DNA of 64,000 bases from Roseofilum casamattae BLCC-M143 (GTDB taxonomy: Bacteria > Cyanobacteriota > Cyanobacteriia > Cyanobacteriales > Desertifilaceae): positions 186,001 to 250,000 of the forward strand of contig NZ_JAQOSQ010000001.1 in assembly GCF_030068455.1 (NCBI RefSeq), written 5' to 3'. A model generated the notes under the pieces. The model did not search any database. It was not told the DNA's origin and was given only the letters and a program-made list of their open reading frames with translations. How positions within the stretch are numbered: position 1 is the stretch's first letter; every line of letters begins with the position of its first letter. Shown piece by piece: positions 10,162-19,043 of the stretch. The position numbers and the translations under genes are program-made.

Positions 10162-10206
10162 GTATGCCGAATTCTGTAGGGGTGAAGGGCCGTTCGGCCC
10201 CACGTG
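10162..10206. repeat. GC-rich palindromic spacer repeat
   Basis: Contains the palindrome GGGCCGTTCGGCCC (10187-10200) inside a GTAGGGG...CCCC context. The same GTAGGGG lead occurs in the nested repeats at 34304-34459, suggesting a dispersed family in this genome. It lies between two divergent genes. Confidence 0.5.
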
Positions 10207-10320
10207 CTTTACTATATTGACAGTTCTAGAGTAGAAAATAACTGAACATTGGTTGCTCTTCTCCATGAGACTGGCATCCTTTACGGTCTGCATAAACTTA
10301 AACATATCTCTTTTAAGATC

Positions 10321-10977
10321 GTGGCAACTTTATATACCTTGCATCCGAAAAATCCCCAACAGCGTACTATTGAAGAGATCAAAAGCGATCTGCAAGCTGG
10401 AGCGGTGATGTTATATCCCACCGATACAGTTTACGCGATCGGTTGCGACTTGAATGCAAAATCGGCGATCGAGCGGGTGCGCAGGATTAAACAGCTTTCT
10501 AATGAGAAACCGCTCACCTTTATGTGCCCGTCCCTCTCTAACGTGGCGAGCTATGCGGTGGTCAGCGATATGGCGTATCGGTTGATGAAGCGCTTGATTC
10601 CGGGGCCCTATACCTTTCTCTTACCGGCGACAAAAGCCGTACCGCGCTTGGTCATGTCTCCGAAACGGCGAACTACGGGGATTCGAGTGCCGAATAATGC
10701 CGTGTGCTTAGAGATACTGAAGGCGTTAGATAACCCAGTTATTTCGACATCTGCTCACCTGGTGGGAGATGAGGAGCTATCGCCGGCTCCGGATGCCCCC
10801 GAATATACCTCTAGCGCGGAGTTATTCGATCGCCTGGATAAGCTGGTTGATATTATTGTTGACGACGAGTCCTCTGTGGGTTACCAAGTCTCTACAGTCC
10901 TCAATTTAACCACTGATGAGCCAGAGGTAGTGCGCGAAGGCCTCGGATGGGAAGCGGCCTCGGAGTGGTTGGCTTAA
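10321..10977 (+). CDS. tsaC: L-threonylcarbamoyladenylate synthase (TsaC/YrdC/Sua5)
   Basis: Makes threonylcarbamoyl-AMP from threonine, bicarbonate and ATP, the first step of the tRNA t6A modification. 218 residues from GTG 10321; an upstream in-frame TTG at 10249 adds 24 unlikely residues, whereas MATLYTLHPKNPQQ is how cyanobacterial relatives begin. YrdC motifs are clear: LYPTDTVYAIGCD near residue 35, KQLSNEKPLTF, GPYTFLLPA, GIRVPNN and ISTSAHL. It stands alone on the plus strand between two leftward genes. The start has no strong Shine-Dalgarno, so it is chosen on homology. Confidence 0.92.
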   Translation: MATLYTLHPKNPQQRTIEEIKSDLQAGAVMLYPTDTVYAIGCDLNAKSAIERVRRIKQLSNEKPLTFMCPSLSNVASYAVVSDMAYRLMKRLIPGPYTFLLPATKAVPRLVMSPKRRTTGIRVPNNAVCLEILKALDNPVISTSAHLVGDEELSPAPDAPEYTSSAELFDRLDKLVDIIVDDESSVGYQVSTVLNLTTDEPEVVREGLGWEAASEWLA

Positions 10978-11009
10978 CTCCTAATTTAGGACAGGAACAC
11001 CAGGTGAGG

Positions 11010-12197
11010 CTAGAAACCGGGTTTCTCCAAGTCATTCCACTCCTTGCTTGAGGTAATGTCAGAAACCCGGTTTCTGAGAACCTGGCTATAGCGTTCCAGT
11101 AGATCTTCGATACAATTGAGGATATCTGTCGATGTACGATCGCAAGAGACAGAAGCGGCGATCGCGCATCCGCCAGCGCCCACTCCTTCTTTCACATAAC
11201 CTTGTTCGTAAATCTGCAACTGGGGATATTGAGAACCGCTAAAGTCGAGCTGAGTCGCCAGCAGCGGTACGGGAGCGAGCAAGTTGGCCAACCCAACCGT
11301 ATCCCCAGTGGGGTCTTCAGCCACCCAGCGAGTGGTGCCAACGACCACTTGGCGATCGTTCCAACTGAGGTTTTCCTCTCGGGCAATACGTTGCATTAAG
11401 CCATAAACCGCCAGCATCTGCGTGCCCCCCGCTAATAATACACCACCTTGTTGACTGGCGGCGATCGCCATTCCAGCGGCAACCGGTTGCATGGGATCGC
11501 CAACAGCAGCGACTAACTCCCAAACCGAGCGCGGCGATTGATGTGACATCCATCCAGCAGCAGTTAATCCTGCGCGAACCACATCTATTTTCTGTTGATG
11601 GTTGCACTGAGGATGGCTGCTATTCACTTTACCCGATGCCGCATACCCCAACCCGGTTAAGATACCGAGAGCGGTTGTAGTTCCGCCAACTACGCATTCA
11701 CCGATAATCAGATAATCAGTTTCTCCAGCAAGTTGTTCGCCCCATTGGTATCCTTGCTCGAATAAATGGCGGACAAGATTGATATTTAGCGCTTTTCCGG
11801 TACTAACGCAACGCGCGGGAGCGCCACCTAAATCTGTTGTCGGTACTGGAGGTAAATCGTGCAATCCGGCATTAAATAAGGATATAGGAATCTGCAAAGT
11901 TTCGCAGAGGGCGCGGGAGATAAAGGTGGGCGAAATTCCAGCGTGTAATGGAGGTAGGGGATAAGTGTAGTTGCTTTGCACCCCACGAAACAAAAATTCG
12001 GCATCGGCCAAACAAGTATAGCGTCGGTCTTCGGGAGTTGCTCCGGCAGCAGAAATTCCCGGAATTAAAGCGGTTTCCGTAAACCCTAAAATGCAGGCAA
12101 AATGGCAGCGACTTCCACGATAGTACTCGAACCAATTTCGCCCTCGTTCGAGCTGACTATAAACCCGGACTGCTGCTGTTTGCGATTTATCCATCAA
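11010..12197 (-). CDS. CobT-like nicotinate mononucleotide phosphoribosyltransferase (UPF0284)
   Basis: 395 residues. It resembles the cyanobacterial/archaeal branch of nicotinate-nucleotide:dimethylbenzimidazole phosphoribosyltransferases: GFTETALIPGISAAGATPEDRRYT, GECVVGGTTTALG, GLTAAGW, GVLLAGGTQMLA and a Gly-rich GVGAGGCAIAASV. CobT activates the lower ligand base for cobalamin or pseudocobalamin assembly, consistent with cobQ at 19044. The last ~20 residues lie in and next to a near-palindromic AGAAACC(C/G)GGTTTCT repeat, and the stop falls inside one copy, so the native C-terminus may have been altered. Family assignment is good; lower-ligand specificity cannot be read. Confidence 0.85.
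   Translation of the reverse strand: MMDKSQTAAVRVYSQLERGRNWFEYYRGSRCHFACILGFTETALIPGISAAGATPEDRRYTCLADAEFLFRGVQSNYTYPLPPLHAGISPTFISRALCETLQIPISLFNAGLHDLPPVPTTDLGGAPARCVSTGKALNINLVRHLFEQGYQWGEQLAGETDYLIIGECVVGGTTTALGILTGLGYAASGKVNSSHPQCNHQQKIDVVRAGLTAAGWMSHQSPRSVWELVAAVGDPMQPVAAGMAIAASQQGGVLLAGGTQMLAVYGLMQRIAREENLSWNDRQVVVGTTRWVAEDPTGDTVGLANLLAPVPLLATQLDFSGSQYPQLQIYEQGYVKEGVGAGGCAIAASVSCDRTSTDILNCIEDLLERYSQVLRNRVSDITSSKEWNDLEKPGF
11012..11075. repeat. Pair of AGAAACC(C/G)GGTTTCT palindromes
   Basis: Copy one at 11012-11026 (AGAAACCGGGTTTCT) and copy two at 11061-11075 (AGAAACCCGGTTTCT) are reverse complements of each other and each nearly self-complementary, so the pair can form one large or two small hairpins. 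They overlap the 3' end of the CobT-like gene. Palindromes of this kind are common dispersed repeats in cyanobacteria. Confidence 0.7.
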
Positions 12198-12266
12198 TCC
12201 TCAACCTAACCCAGACTTTTGCGATGACACGATATACTATAGGGTATTCGTATTAGGGAAAAAGCC

Positions 12267-13175
12267 ATGTCGATTAAACTAATTGACGAACAAATACCTC
12301 AAACCAATGGGATTGAGGAAGAAGTCGCTCCTCTTTCCCTAACCGATCTGCCTTATGACGACGGAGAACCTTTGGAAACTAACCGCCATCGCATCGCTAT
12401 GAACGTCCTCATTAACTCGCTCCATCAAGCTTATGGCGAACGAGATGATTATTATAGTGGCGGCAATATGTTTCTCTATTACAGCAAGCAACAAGTGAAA
12501 AATAAAGACTTTCGTGGGCCGGATTTTTTCGCTGTTTTAGATGTTGATGGTACCAGAGAGCGACGCAGTTGGATAGTCTGGGACGAACAAGGACGCTATC
12601 CCGATGCGATCGTTGAATTAATGTCAGATTCCACTGCAGATATCGATCGCAATGAGAAAAAGACGTTATACGAACAAACCTTTCAAACCCCCGATTATTT
12701 CATCTACGATCCATACGATCGCGATTCATTGCAAGGATGGCATTTAGGAGCCAATGGTACCTATCAGAGTCTGGTGGCTAACGATAGAGGATGGTTGTGG
12801 TGTGAAAGTTTGGGGTTGTGGTTAGGCGTTTGGGATGGGGTACTAACGAAGGAACAGGCACCTTGGTTGCGCTTTTACGATCCTGATGGCAATTTGGTCT
12901 TATTGCCAGAAGAAGTGGCTCTTCTGGAGCAGAATAGAGCCGAACGGCAGCGAGAACGAGCCGAGCGGGAACAAGAACGTGCCGAGCGGGAACAAGAACG
13001 TGCCGAGCGGGAACAAGAACGTGCCGAGCGCGAGCAAGAACGAGCCAGTATGGCTGAGGAGAATCTTCAGCAAACCGAAGCGGCTTTAGCGCAAGAACGC
13101 CAGCAAAACCAGGAGTTGCAAGCCTATCTCCAAGAGTTAGAAGCTCGCTTGCGAAATTTGGAAGGCGATCGCTAA
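12267..13175 (+). CDS. Uma2-family PD-(D/E)XK endonuclease-like protein with repeat tail
   Basis: 302 residues. The N-terminal ~200 are a Uma2 (DUF820) restriction-endonuclease fold with Asp86 in GPDFFAV, Glu117 in AIVELMSDST, then DRNEKK and YFIYDPY. The family is greatly expanded in cyanobacteria; its biological role is poorly known. Residues about 225-265 are a charged coiled coil built by five 21-bp repeats encoding (A-E-R-E-Q-E-R), then a Gln/Glu-rich helix. AGGGA about eight bases before ATG 12267 and TATACT at 12233-12238 may be its ribosome site and -10 box. Monocistronic. Confidence 0.88.
   Translation: MSIKLIDEQIPQTNGIEEEVAPLSLTDLPYDDGEPLETNRHRIAMNVLINSLHQAYGERDDYYSGGNMFLYYSKQQVKNKDFRGPDFFAVLDVDGTRERRSWIVWDEQGRYPDAIVELMSDSTADIDRNEKKTLYEQTFQTPDYFIYDPYDRDSLQGWHLGANGTYQSLVANDRGWLWCESLGLWLGVWDGVLTKEQAPWLRFYDPDGNLVLLPEEVALLEQNRAERQRERAEREQERAEREQERAEREQERAEREQERASMAEENLQQTEAALAQERQQNQELQAYLQELEARLRNLEGDR
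12939..13043 (+). repeat. Tandem repeat, five 21-bp units in frame
   Basis: Units begin at 12939, 12960, 12981, 13002 and 13023. Units two to four are identical and the outer two are diverged. Each encodes AEREQER or a near variant. Perfect inner copies imply recent expansion by slippage or unequal exchange. Confidence 0.9.
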
Positions 13176-13208
13176 TTTCATCATGGAAAATATTCTACAC
13201 GATCGCGA

Positions 13209-13913
13209 TTATTCTTCCTCTAACATAACTTCTACCCAAGAAGGGGGAGCGGGAATGGGGTTGCCCAGTTTTTGTAGGAGCAAACTGGCAATGAGATGAA
13301 CGACGAACAAATAGATTAAATTATTCAACCAGACCATCACGATCGCGATCGCCTGTACGAGAGTAATGCTCGGTTCAATGAGTAATCCTAACCTTAAAAA
13401 GACCCAATCGAGCAAGTTAGTCACCTGCACTGTTGAATAGAGCCACAAATCTTCGCCTAACAGAATAGAAACCAACCAAATATTAAAGAAAAAACCCAAG
13501 GAACCGAGTATGCTCCCAATACCAATTGACAGTTCCCAATTTGCCCGGCGCCGCCACATGAAGCCCAGTTGTACGCCTAAAAGTCCGTAGGGCATGAGGA
13601 ATAAAATACTGCGCGTCGGTCCCATTAACACGGTGAGCAATAATCCGGTGACGACGAAGGTCATCCACGCAGTTCGCGGTCCCCAACGCAAGTAAGACAG
13701 AGCAATGGGTAAGGCACAAAAAAAACGGAGCAGAGGACCGGGAGGAAAATAGTAATTGACGAGCCAAATTAAACTAGACGTACTGGCGAGAAATGCAGAT
13801 TCAACGAGGGCAAGAGTTAATTCCGAGTTGCGTGACTGAGGCGAGTTTAACTCTTCCATTTTTTCCATTTTGGGAGAGAGTACGGGATTTTGCTCGTCCG
13901 GTGGGTTAGTCAT
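13209..13913 (-). CDS. DUF2232 multi-pass membrane protein
   Basis: 234 residues with about six hydrophobic segments after a polar N-terminus of ~30 residues. LLRFFCALPIALSYLRWGPRTAW and a GPTRSILFLMPYGLLG segment resemble DUF2232 proteins, which look like membrane components of ECF-type transporters or sporulation YybS; function unknown. It lies 24 bases downstream of obgE on the same strand, an order I recall as frequent in cyanobacteria, so co-transcription is likely. Confidence 0.8.
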   Translation of the reverse strand: MTNPPDEQNPVLSPKMEKMEELNSPQSRNSELTLALVESAFLASTSSLIWLVNYYFPPGPLLRFFCALPIALSYLRWGPRTAWMTFVVTGLLLTVLMGPTRSILFLMPYGLLGVQLGFMWRRRANWELSIGIGSILGSLGFFFNIWLVSILLGEDLWLYSTVQVTNLLDWVFLRLGLLIEPSITLVQAIAIVMVWLNNLIYLFVVHLIASLLLQKLGNPIPAPPSWVEVMLEEE

Positions 13914-13937
13914 GTAAGATCGATGAAGAATGGGAAA

Positions 13938-14957
13938 TTAAACATTGCTGAGAAAGGACGTCGGTTGGCGATCGAGAATATCCCAAACTTTTTGAATGAC
14001 CTCTTGCAAACCCTGTTGCGTGACGGCGGAGAGTTTTAAGACGGGGTATCCGGTTTCTTCCTGGAGTCGATCTGCGATCGCATCAATATCAATATCGGGA
14101 GAGAGCGCATCAATCTTATTCAGTCCAATAGCTTGCGGCCGGTGTTCTAAGCCTTTGCCATAGGCGACTAACTCGCTGGCGATCGTATGATAAGCTTCTA
14201 ACGGATCGTCTTGGGTACAATCGATTAAATGCAATAAAACTCGGGTGCGCTCGATATGTCGGAGGAAATCGTGACCCAAACCAATGCCGTCGGCAGCCCC
14301 TTCAATGAGTCCGGGAATATCGGCAAACACCGTACCGTCCCCAGTGGGTTTGCGCACTACGCCTAAGTTGGGAACTAAGGTAGTAAAGGGGTAATCTGCA
14401 ATCTTGGGACGGGCAGAAGAAACGACAGAAATAAACGTGGATTTTCCGGCATTGGGCAATCCAATAATTCCCACATCAGCTAATAGCTTTAATTCCAAAC
14501 AAAACTTTCCCTCTTCTCCCGGCAAACCCGGCAGCGCGTAATCTGGAGCGCGATTTTTATTGCTGAGAAAATGTTGGTTTCCCAGTCCTCCTTTCCCCCC
14601 CTGAGCAATAGTGAGTTGTTGCTCTGGTTCGGTCAGATCGCCAACCCATTCTCCCGTTTCCGCATTGGTAATGACCGTTCCACAGGGAACCTCTAACAGC
14701 CGATCTTTACCGTTAGCACCGGTTTTATTGCTCGGGCCGCCGCGCTTGCCATCATCGGCGCGAAAGGTATGTTTATAGCGAAAATCTAATAAGGTTTGCA
14801 ACCGTTCTGTTGCTTGCAAAACGACCGAACCCCCTTTACCTCCATTTCCTCCAGAAGGGCCGCCAGCGGGAACGTATTTCTCGCGGCGAAACGCAATTAA
14901 GCCATCTCCTCCATCGCCAGCTTTTACGTTAATTTCAACGCGGTCGATAAATTGCAT
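13938..14957 (-). CDS. obgE: Obg family GTPase
   Basis: 339 residues. The N-terminal glycine-rich Obg fold ([33 protein letters not shown]) runs to about 158. The GTPase domain follows with G1 GLPNAGKST (166-174), switch/G3 DIPGLIEGA and G4 NKID. ObgE binds the large ribosomal subunit and links ribosome assembly with the nucleotide state of the cell. It lacks the extra OCT domain seen in some homologues and ends soon after the G domain, usual for the short form. Followed closely by the DUF2232 gene. Confidence 0.97.
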   Translation of the reverse strand: MQFIDRVEINVKAGDGGDGLIAFRREKYVPAGGPSGGNGGKGGSVVLQATERLQTLLDFRYKHTFRADDGKRGGPSNKTGANGKDRLLEVPCGTVITNAETGEWVGDLTEPEQQLTIAQGGKGGLGNQHFLSNKNRAPDYALPGLPGEEGKFCLELKLLADVGIIGLPNAGKSTFISVVSSARPKIADYPFTTLVPNLGVVRKPTGDGTVFADIPGLIEGAADGIGLGHDFLRHIERTRVLLHLIDCTQDDPLEAYHTIASELVAYGKGLEHRPQAIGLNKIDALSPDIDIDAIADRLQEETGYPVLKLSAVTQQGLQEVIQKVWDILDRQPTSFLSNV

Positions 14958-15016
14958 TCTGGTGTCGTCAGTATAAGACTATATAAGACTATGGGATAAA
15001 ATGATGCGATCGCCAA

Positions 15017-15050
15017 CCGGGGTTGCTCTCTGGGCGATCGCCAACCCCGG
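15017..15050 (-). terminator. Hairpin after prxQ, possible terminator
   Basis: A perfect 9-bp stem, CCGGGGTTG (15017-15025) with CAACCCCGG (15042-15050), has a HIP1 octamer in its loop. It lies just past the minus-strand stop of the peroxiredoxin gene and before obgE. The T-run (TTTT) comes about 17 bases beyond the stem, so termination is plausible but not textbook. Confidence 0.45.
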
Positions 15051-15058
15051 CGGGAAAT

Positions 15059-15502
15059 CTACGCTCCGAGTTCGGCTAGAATATCTTGAGCGTGGGTTTG
15101 CGTTTTCAGGTTTGCCCCCTCAAAAACTTTGGTAATTTGCCCGGAACCATCGATGACATAAGTGACGCGCTTGGAGTAGCCAGCACCCTCGACATCATAA
15201 GCTTTGGTCAGTGCTCCATCAACATCGGCGAGGAGCTGAAATGGCAAGCCATACTTCTCGGTAAACATTTTATGAGAGGCTTCATCATCCATGCTTACGC
15301 CTAAGACAACCATGTCCTTGCCTTGATACTCGGTATAGTTGTCCCGAAAGCTTTGTGCTTCTAGAGTACAACCGGGAGTATCGTCCTTGGGGTAAAAGTA
15401 GAGGACTACGGTTTTTCCGGCAAAGTCAGACAGAGAGACGGTGTTGCCATTGGTATCTTTGACGGTGAATGCTGGAGCAGCGGTGCCGACAGCTAAAGAC
15501 AT
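15059..15502 (-). CDS. Peroxiredoxin Q / BCP-type thiol peroxidase
   Basis: 147 residues, full length. Thioredoxin-fold peroxidase with the peroxidatic Cys45 in YPKDDTPGCTLEA. In E. coli BCP and many PrxQ proteins the resolving Cys sits five residues on; here that residue is Gln50 and no other Cys exists in the protein. It must therefore work as a 1-Cys enzyme resolved by an external thiol. PrxQ proteins detoxify H2O2 and alkyl hydroperoxides in the cytosol with thioredoxin. Transcribed alone, apparently ended by the hairpin at 15017-15050. Confidence 0.94.
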   Translation of the reverse strand: MSLAVGTAAPAFTVKDTNGNTVSLSDFAGKTVVLYFYPKDDTPGCTLEAQSFRDNYTEYQGKDMVVLGVSMDDEASHKMFTEKYGLPFQLLADVDGALTKAYDVEGAGYSKRVTYVIDGSGQITKVFEGANLKTQTHAQDILAELGA

Positions 15503-15648
15503 AATCCTTTCCTTTCCGTTCCGTTACATTAAAAACTGCTCTTGTCAGTATACCAAGAGCGCGGTATCTCTTCCCATGTTAGGATCGAGCGACATCACTT
15601 AGAGGGCAAACTGGCTCTTTAGGGTTTGTTGTTTTCTGTAACGCTGAT

Positions 15649-16080
15649 ATGTCCTTGGTTAACTCTCCACCTCCTGCATCGCCGAAGAGCACTCCGAGCA
15701 TCCTGCCGTCCCATCCTAGCTGGAAACGTGCCGATCGCGCCCTACGCTGTTCTCCGTTTCAACTGAGCTTGTTTATTGCCATGCGATCGCAGAGTATTCC
15801 TTTAGCGGCAATGTCTGCTCCCGCTGGAGTTACCATTGGCTATACGCGCAACCCCCTCACCGAATTGAGGGCAGAAAACAGCTTATTGTGGTTAATTCAA
15901 GTGGGCTTATTGCGCCGAGAAGTAGACGGACAAGGGATTACGGATCGCTTTCGTTTAACTCCTCTAGGACGAAATATTGTCGAACATTGGGAGCAGAAGT
16001 TGGGAGAGTTGCCTCCTGCTTCGTTTGGCGATCGCCTGCGCAATTTTATCGATCGCCTAATTCCAGGATTTTTGCGATAG
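15649..16080 (+). CDS. Npun_F0494-family conserved protein
   Basis: 143 residues. After a Pro/Ser-rich leader the conserved core KRADRALRCSPFQLSLFIAMRSQS(I/V)PLAA, GYTRNPLTELRAEN and LLRREVDGQGITDRFRLTPLGR is one I recall from a cyanobacterium-specific family. The second half looks like a winged-helix or PadR-like module (leucine-rich helices then FRLTPLGRNIVE). No experimentally known role. It ends with a short basic helix. Monocistronic, 63 bases before an MscS gene on the same strand. Confidence 0.75.
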   Translation: MSLVNSPPPASPKSTPSILPSHPSWKRADRALRCSPFQLSLFIAMRSQSIPLAAMSAPAGVTIGYTRNPLTELRAENSLLWLIQVGLLRREVDGQGITDRFRLTPLGRNIVEHWEQKLGELPPASFGDRLRNFIDRLIPGFLR

Positions 16081-16142
16081 CGTTATCTTATAATGAATAA
16101 TTAATAACGAAGAGTCGATTGTCAGTAATTGTTCATTGCTGA

Positions 16143-17240
16143 ATGGAAATTTCAGAAATGGTGAGTTTAACCACAGCATTGTCCCTCTCGCTAATCCTAT
16201 TTTTGGCGTTTCTGGCGATCGCTTCTTTCGTCTATTTCCAACTTCCAAAAGCGGCAAACGCGATGGTGCAAAATCTGGCCGATGGGCAAATAAAAGCGAT
16301 CGTCGAGGAAGTGGTGCTTCCCGAGCAGGAAAAACTGAGCCAGATCGGGGTTGCGATCGCGATCGATATCCTCATTTTAGGCATTCACTTTCCCCAGTGG
16401 ACGAATATAATTGAATTTCCCCTGGGGATTTTTCTCGCCATTAGTATTAGTTTGCTCGGATTTCAGTTATTCGATCGCTTGTTTGAAGGCTATTTTCTGG
16501 AAGTTGTTTTAGAAGATCGGAATAAGATTAATAGCGAACTTCTCGCTCTGGCACAATTTCTGGCGAAAGCAGTTCTCGTATTAATTGTTATTTTTGTGTT
16601 CGCCCAAACCCATAATATTAATCTCATTGGTTTAATTGCCAGCTTGGGAGTTGCCGGAGCGGCGATCGCATTTGCCTCGCAAAAAATTCTCGAACAAATT
16701 CTCTGGAGCGTTGTCTTATATCTCGATCGCCCGTTTAATGTGGGAGACTATATTCATCTAGAAGGAGGAATTATCGGTCAAGTAGAAACCACGGGATGGC
16801 GATCGACGAAAGTTAGATTATCGGGAAAAAATACATTAGTTATTGTGCCCAATAGTTCTTTGGCGCAAAGCAATATTGAAAACCTGACTAAGGCTCGGCG
16901 AGTCGTGTTGATGGTGGATCTGGTCTTTTTCCGCAGTATGTCGGACGAAGAAAAGGCGCTCATTCGTCATTTAATTTTGCAAAGTACGAGAGAGATTTTA
17001 GGCATTGATTCGCAATTGACGCAAGTTACCTCCTATGATGAAGTCGATACCCAGCAGCAAAAACACGTGCGCACGCAAGCCATTTTCTTTGTTCTCGGTT
17101 CGGCAGAGACATCCATGGAAATGCGGAAAAATCTCCTAGAAATTGCGCGAGGTAATATTATCGAACAGTTGCGCAATTATGGCATTGACTTTAAGTTTGA
17201 AGAGAAGATTGTTGATATTACGCAACCTATGCGAATATAG
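16143..17240 (+). CDS. MscS-family mechanosensitive channel (first copy)
   Basis: 365 residues. About four to five membrane segments, the last being the glycine/alanine-rich pore helix GLIASLGVAGAAIAFASQKI, then the beta domain beginning LYLDRPFNVGDYI with VRLSGKNTLVIVPNSSLAQSNIEN, and the alpha-beta C-terminal vestibule. MscS channels open on membrane tension to release solutes during hypo-osmotic shock. The paralogue follows 33 bases downstream, so tandem duplication or a hetero-oligomer is possible. The start ATG 16143 has no strong ribosome site; ATG 16158 is a near alternative. Confidence 0.9.
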   Translation: MEISEMVSLTTALSLSLILFLAFLAIASFVYFQLPKAANAMVQNLADGQIKAIVEEVVLPEQEKLSQIGVAIAIDILILGIHFPQWTNIIEFPLGIFLAISISLLGFQLFDRLFEGYFLEVVLEDRNKINSELLALAQFLAKAVLVLIVIFVFAQTHNINLIGLIASLGVAGAAIAFASQKILEQILWSVVLYLDRPFNVGDYIHLEGGIIGQVETTGWRSTKVRLSGKNTLVIVPNSSLAQSNIENLTKARRVVLMVDLVFFRSMSDEEKALIRHLILQSTREILGIDSQLTQVTSYDEVDTQQQKHVRTQAIFFVLGSAETSMEMRKNLLEIARGNIIEQLRNYGIDFKFEEKIVDITQPMRI

Positions 17241-17273
17241 AACCAGCGTGCCATACCAAACCTGCTGCCACTG

Positions 17274-18410
17274 ATGTCAGACGATTTACTCTTAAATCAA
17301 ATCGATCCGGAACTTCTGAGCGAAACCCTACAGCTCGCGCTCAGGTTGGGTTTGTTCCTCGCTAGCGTTGCGATCGCTCCCCAGATCGGCAGATCCCTAC
17401 CCCTCCTCTTGTGGCAAGTTTTAAAATGGAATCAAAATTACACGGAAATTAACGCCAGAGATGTTTACAAGCGTTATGTGAAACCCGTACAAAATTTAAT
17501 CGCAGTAATGGGCGGTTTGATTTTCGTAGCGCTCAACTTAAATTGGTTGATTATCTATGAAGAACTCTATGGTTTTTTAGGATTTTTCGTCTATTCGGCA
17601 CTGTCTATTGGGTTACTCTGGTTTGCCTCCCAAGCCACTCGGCAAATTATCCGTCAATCCGTCATTCATTTAGTCAAGCGTTGGTTTGGAGAAGTGAACG
17701 AAATTGTTCTTGTCTTTGAAACTCTAATTTATATTGTTATTGTTTTAGTTGCGATCGTTATTTTTGCTCGCGGCTTGCAACTCGATTTGTTTACCTTGAG
17801 CGCAAGTCTGGGTATTGGTGGAGTTGCCGTTGCCTTTGCCTCTCAACAAGCTTTAGGACGACTGGTTGGAACCTTAGAATTATATCTCGATCGCCCTTAT
17901 TTGCCCGGAGAATATATTCGCGTTACCTTTAATCCCTATGCCGAGGAAGTATACGGGCGGATTGAATCTATCGGACTGCGATCGACAAAAATCCGGATTG
18001 TAGCTCGGAATACAGTTACCATCGTTCCCAACTCGATGATGGCAAGTTTAAATATTGAAAATATCAGCCGGGGAAAGAAGATTATGGCCATTCTCTGTTT
18101 GAATTTTAATAAACTCTTAAAGGAAGGAGAATGCGCTCTGGTTCGGCAAATTATCGATCGCGAAACCATCGTCTTTCGCGACTTAGATCGGGCCAGTACT
18201 CAAGTGCAATTTGAATCGTCCGAAAACAATGGACACACTCGCGCTCGGGCAATCTTTTTCCTGACTGGCTCCAGTCGCAACTCAGTTGAATTACGCAAAG
18301 GCTTGTTAGAATTAGCCAATGAGGCCATCGCCCAGAAACTAGCCGCCTATAACATTACCTTTACGACCCCCGATCCAATCGTTTATATTGATTCTCCCAT
18401 GTCCATTTAA
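17274..18410 (+). CDS. MscS-family mechanosensitive channel (second copy)
   Basis: 378 residues, with the same architecture as the preceding gene: hydrophobic N-terminal half, pore helix TLSASLGIGGVAVAFASQQAL, beta domain LYLDRPYLPGEYI and VTIVPNSMMASLNIENISRGKK. It carries a longer insert after GEYIRVTFNPYAEEVYGRIE. Sequence divergence from its neighbour is large, so this is an old duplication. It is probably co-transcribed with the upstream channel and with the coiled-coil membrane protein starting 25 bases after its stop. Confidence 0.9.
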   Translation: MSDDLLLNQIDPELLSETLQLALRLGLFLASVAIAPQIGRSLPLLLWQVLKWNQNYTEINARDVYKRYVKPVQNLIAVMGGLIFVALNLNWLIIYEELYGFLGFFVYSALSIGLLWFASQATRQIIRQSVIHLVKRWFGEVNEIVLVFETLIYIVIVLVAIVIFARGLQLDLFTLSASLGIGGVAVAFASQQALGRLVGTLELYLDRPYLPGEYIRVTFNPYAEEVYGRIESIGLRSTKIRIVARNTVTIVPNSMMASLNIENISRGKKIMAILCLNFNKLLKEGECALVRQIIDRETIVFRDLDRASTQVQFESSENNGHTRARAIFFLTGSSRNSVELRKGLLELANEAIAQKLAAYNITFTTPDPIVYIDSPMSI

Positions 18411-18435
18411 CTCCCGTGTAATTATTAACCATTTG

Positions 18436-18930
18436 ATGATGAACGAACCGAACGAACCTCCCTTTTCACCCGAAATTACCGATCGCGATGCCGAAGTGCG
18501 ATCGCAACGTTTAGACGAACAACATATCGATCTGAAATTGGAAGTCGAAGAACTCTACCGACAAGTCGATCGCTTGCGCAATTGGTTACAAACTTTGGTG
18601 AGTGGTTTGCTCGTGGCCATTCTCATGTCCATTGGTATCGCCAGTTGGTTGTGGTATCGCCTATTACTTTCAGCCACCCTAGAGCGACAGGAAACCCAAC
18701 GCATTCTCGCGATCCAGGAAGAGATGCAGGAAACTCTGCAGGTTTTAGACGAACAACTTGCCAGTCAAGAACGGAAATTGAGCGAACTCCGGGAACAATT
18801 TTCGACGGACTTGAATGTTGCGATCGCAGAAAATCGGCAGAAATTAGACGATCTGCAAGAGCAAGTAATTACGATAGAAAATACGAAAGGAGTCACGCCA
18901 TCTCGGGACGAATCAACGAGCAAGAATTAA
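18436..18930 (+). CDS. Single-span membrane protein with coiled coils
   Basis: 164 residues from ATG 18436 (a second ATG follows at once; an earlier TTG overlaps the MscS gene and is unlikely). A charged N-terminal helix (about 20-48) precedes one membrane segment (about 53-77). A long Gln/Glu-rich coiled coil (82-152) follows and a polar tail. No family recognised. Position directly behind two MscS genes suggests an accessory or regulatory subunit of the channels, which is inference only. Confidence 0.7.
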   Translation: MMNEPNEPPFSPEITDRDAEVRSQRLDEQHIDLKLEVEELYRQVDRLRNWLQTLVSGLLVAILMSIGIASWLWYRLLLSATLERQETQRILAIQEEMQETLQVLDEQLASQERKLSELREQFSTDLNVAIAENRQKLDDLQEQVITIENTKGVTPSRDESTSKN

Positions 18931-19043
18931 TGAAGACTTTAACCGATCGCGACATCTTTCAACTTAAGCTAGGATGAGAGAGACGAGATAGATACAAACA
19001 GCGCCATTCTATCTAAGCAGAGAGCGATCGCAATTGAGAGCAT

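Noticed and set aside
12939-13043. CRISPR-like spacing of repeats
   Set aside because: Units are contiguous with no spacers and lie in frame in a coding region.
12886-13089. Repeat-rich second frame in the Uma2 tail
   Set aside because: Alternative frame of the 21-bp repeats; no independent coding evidence.
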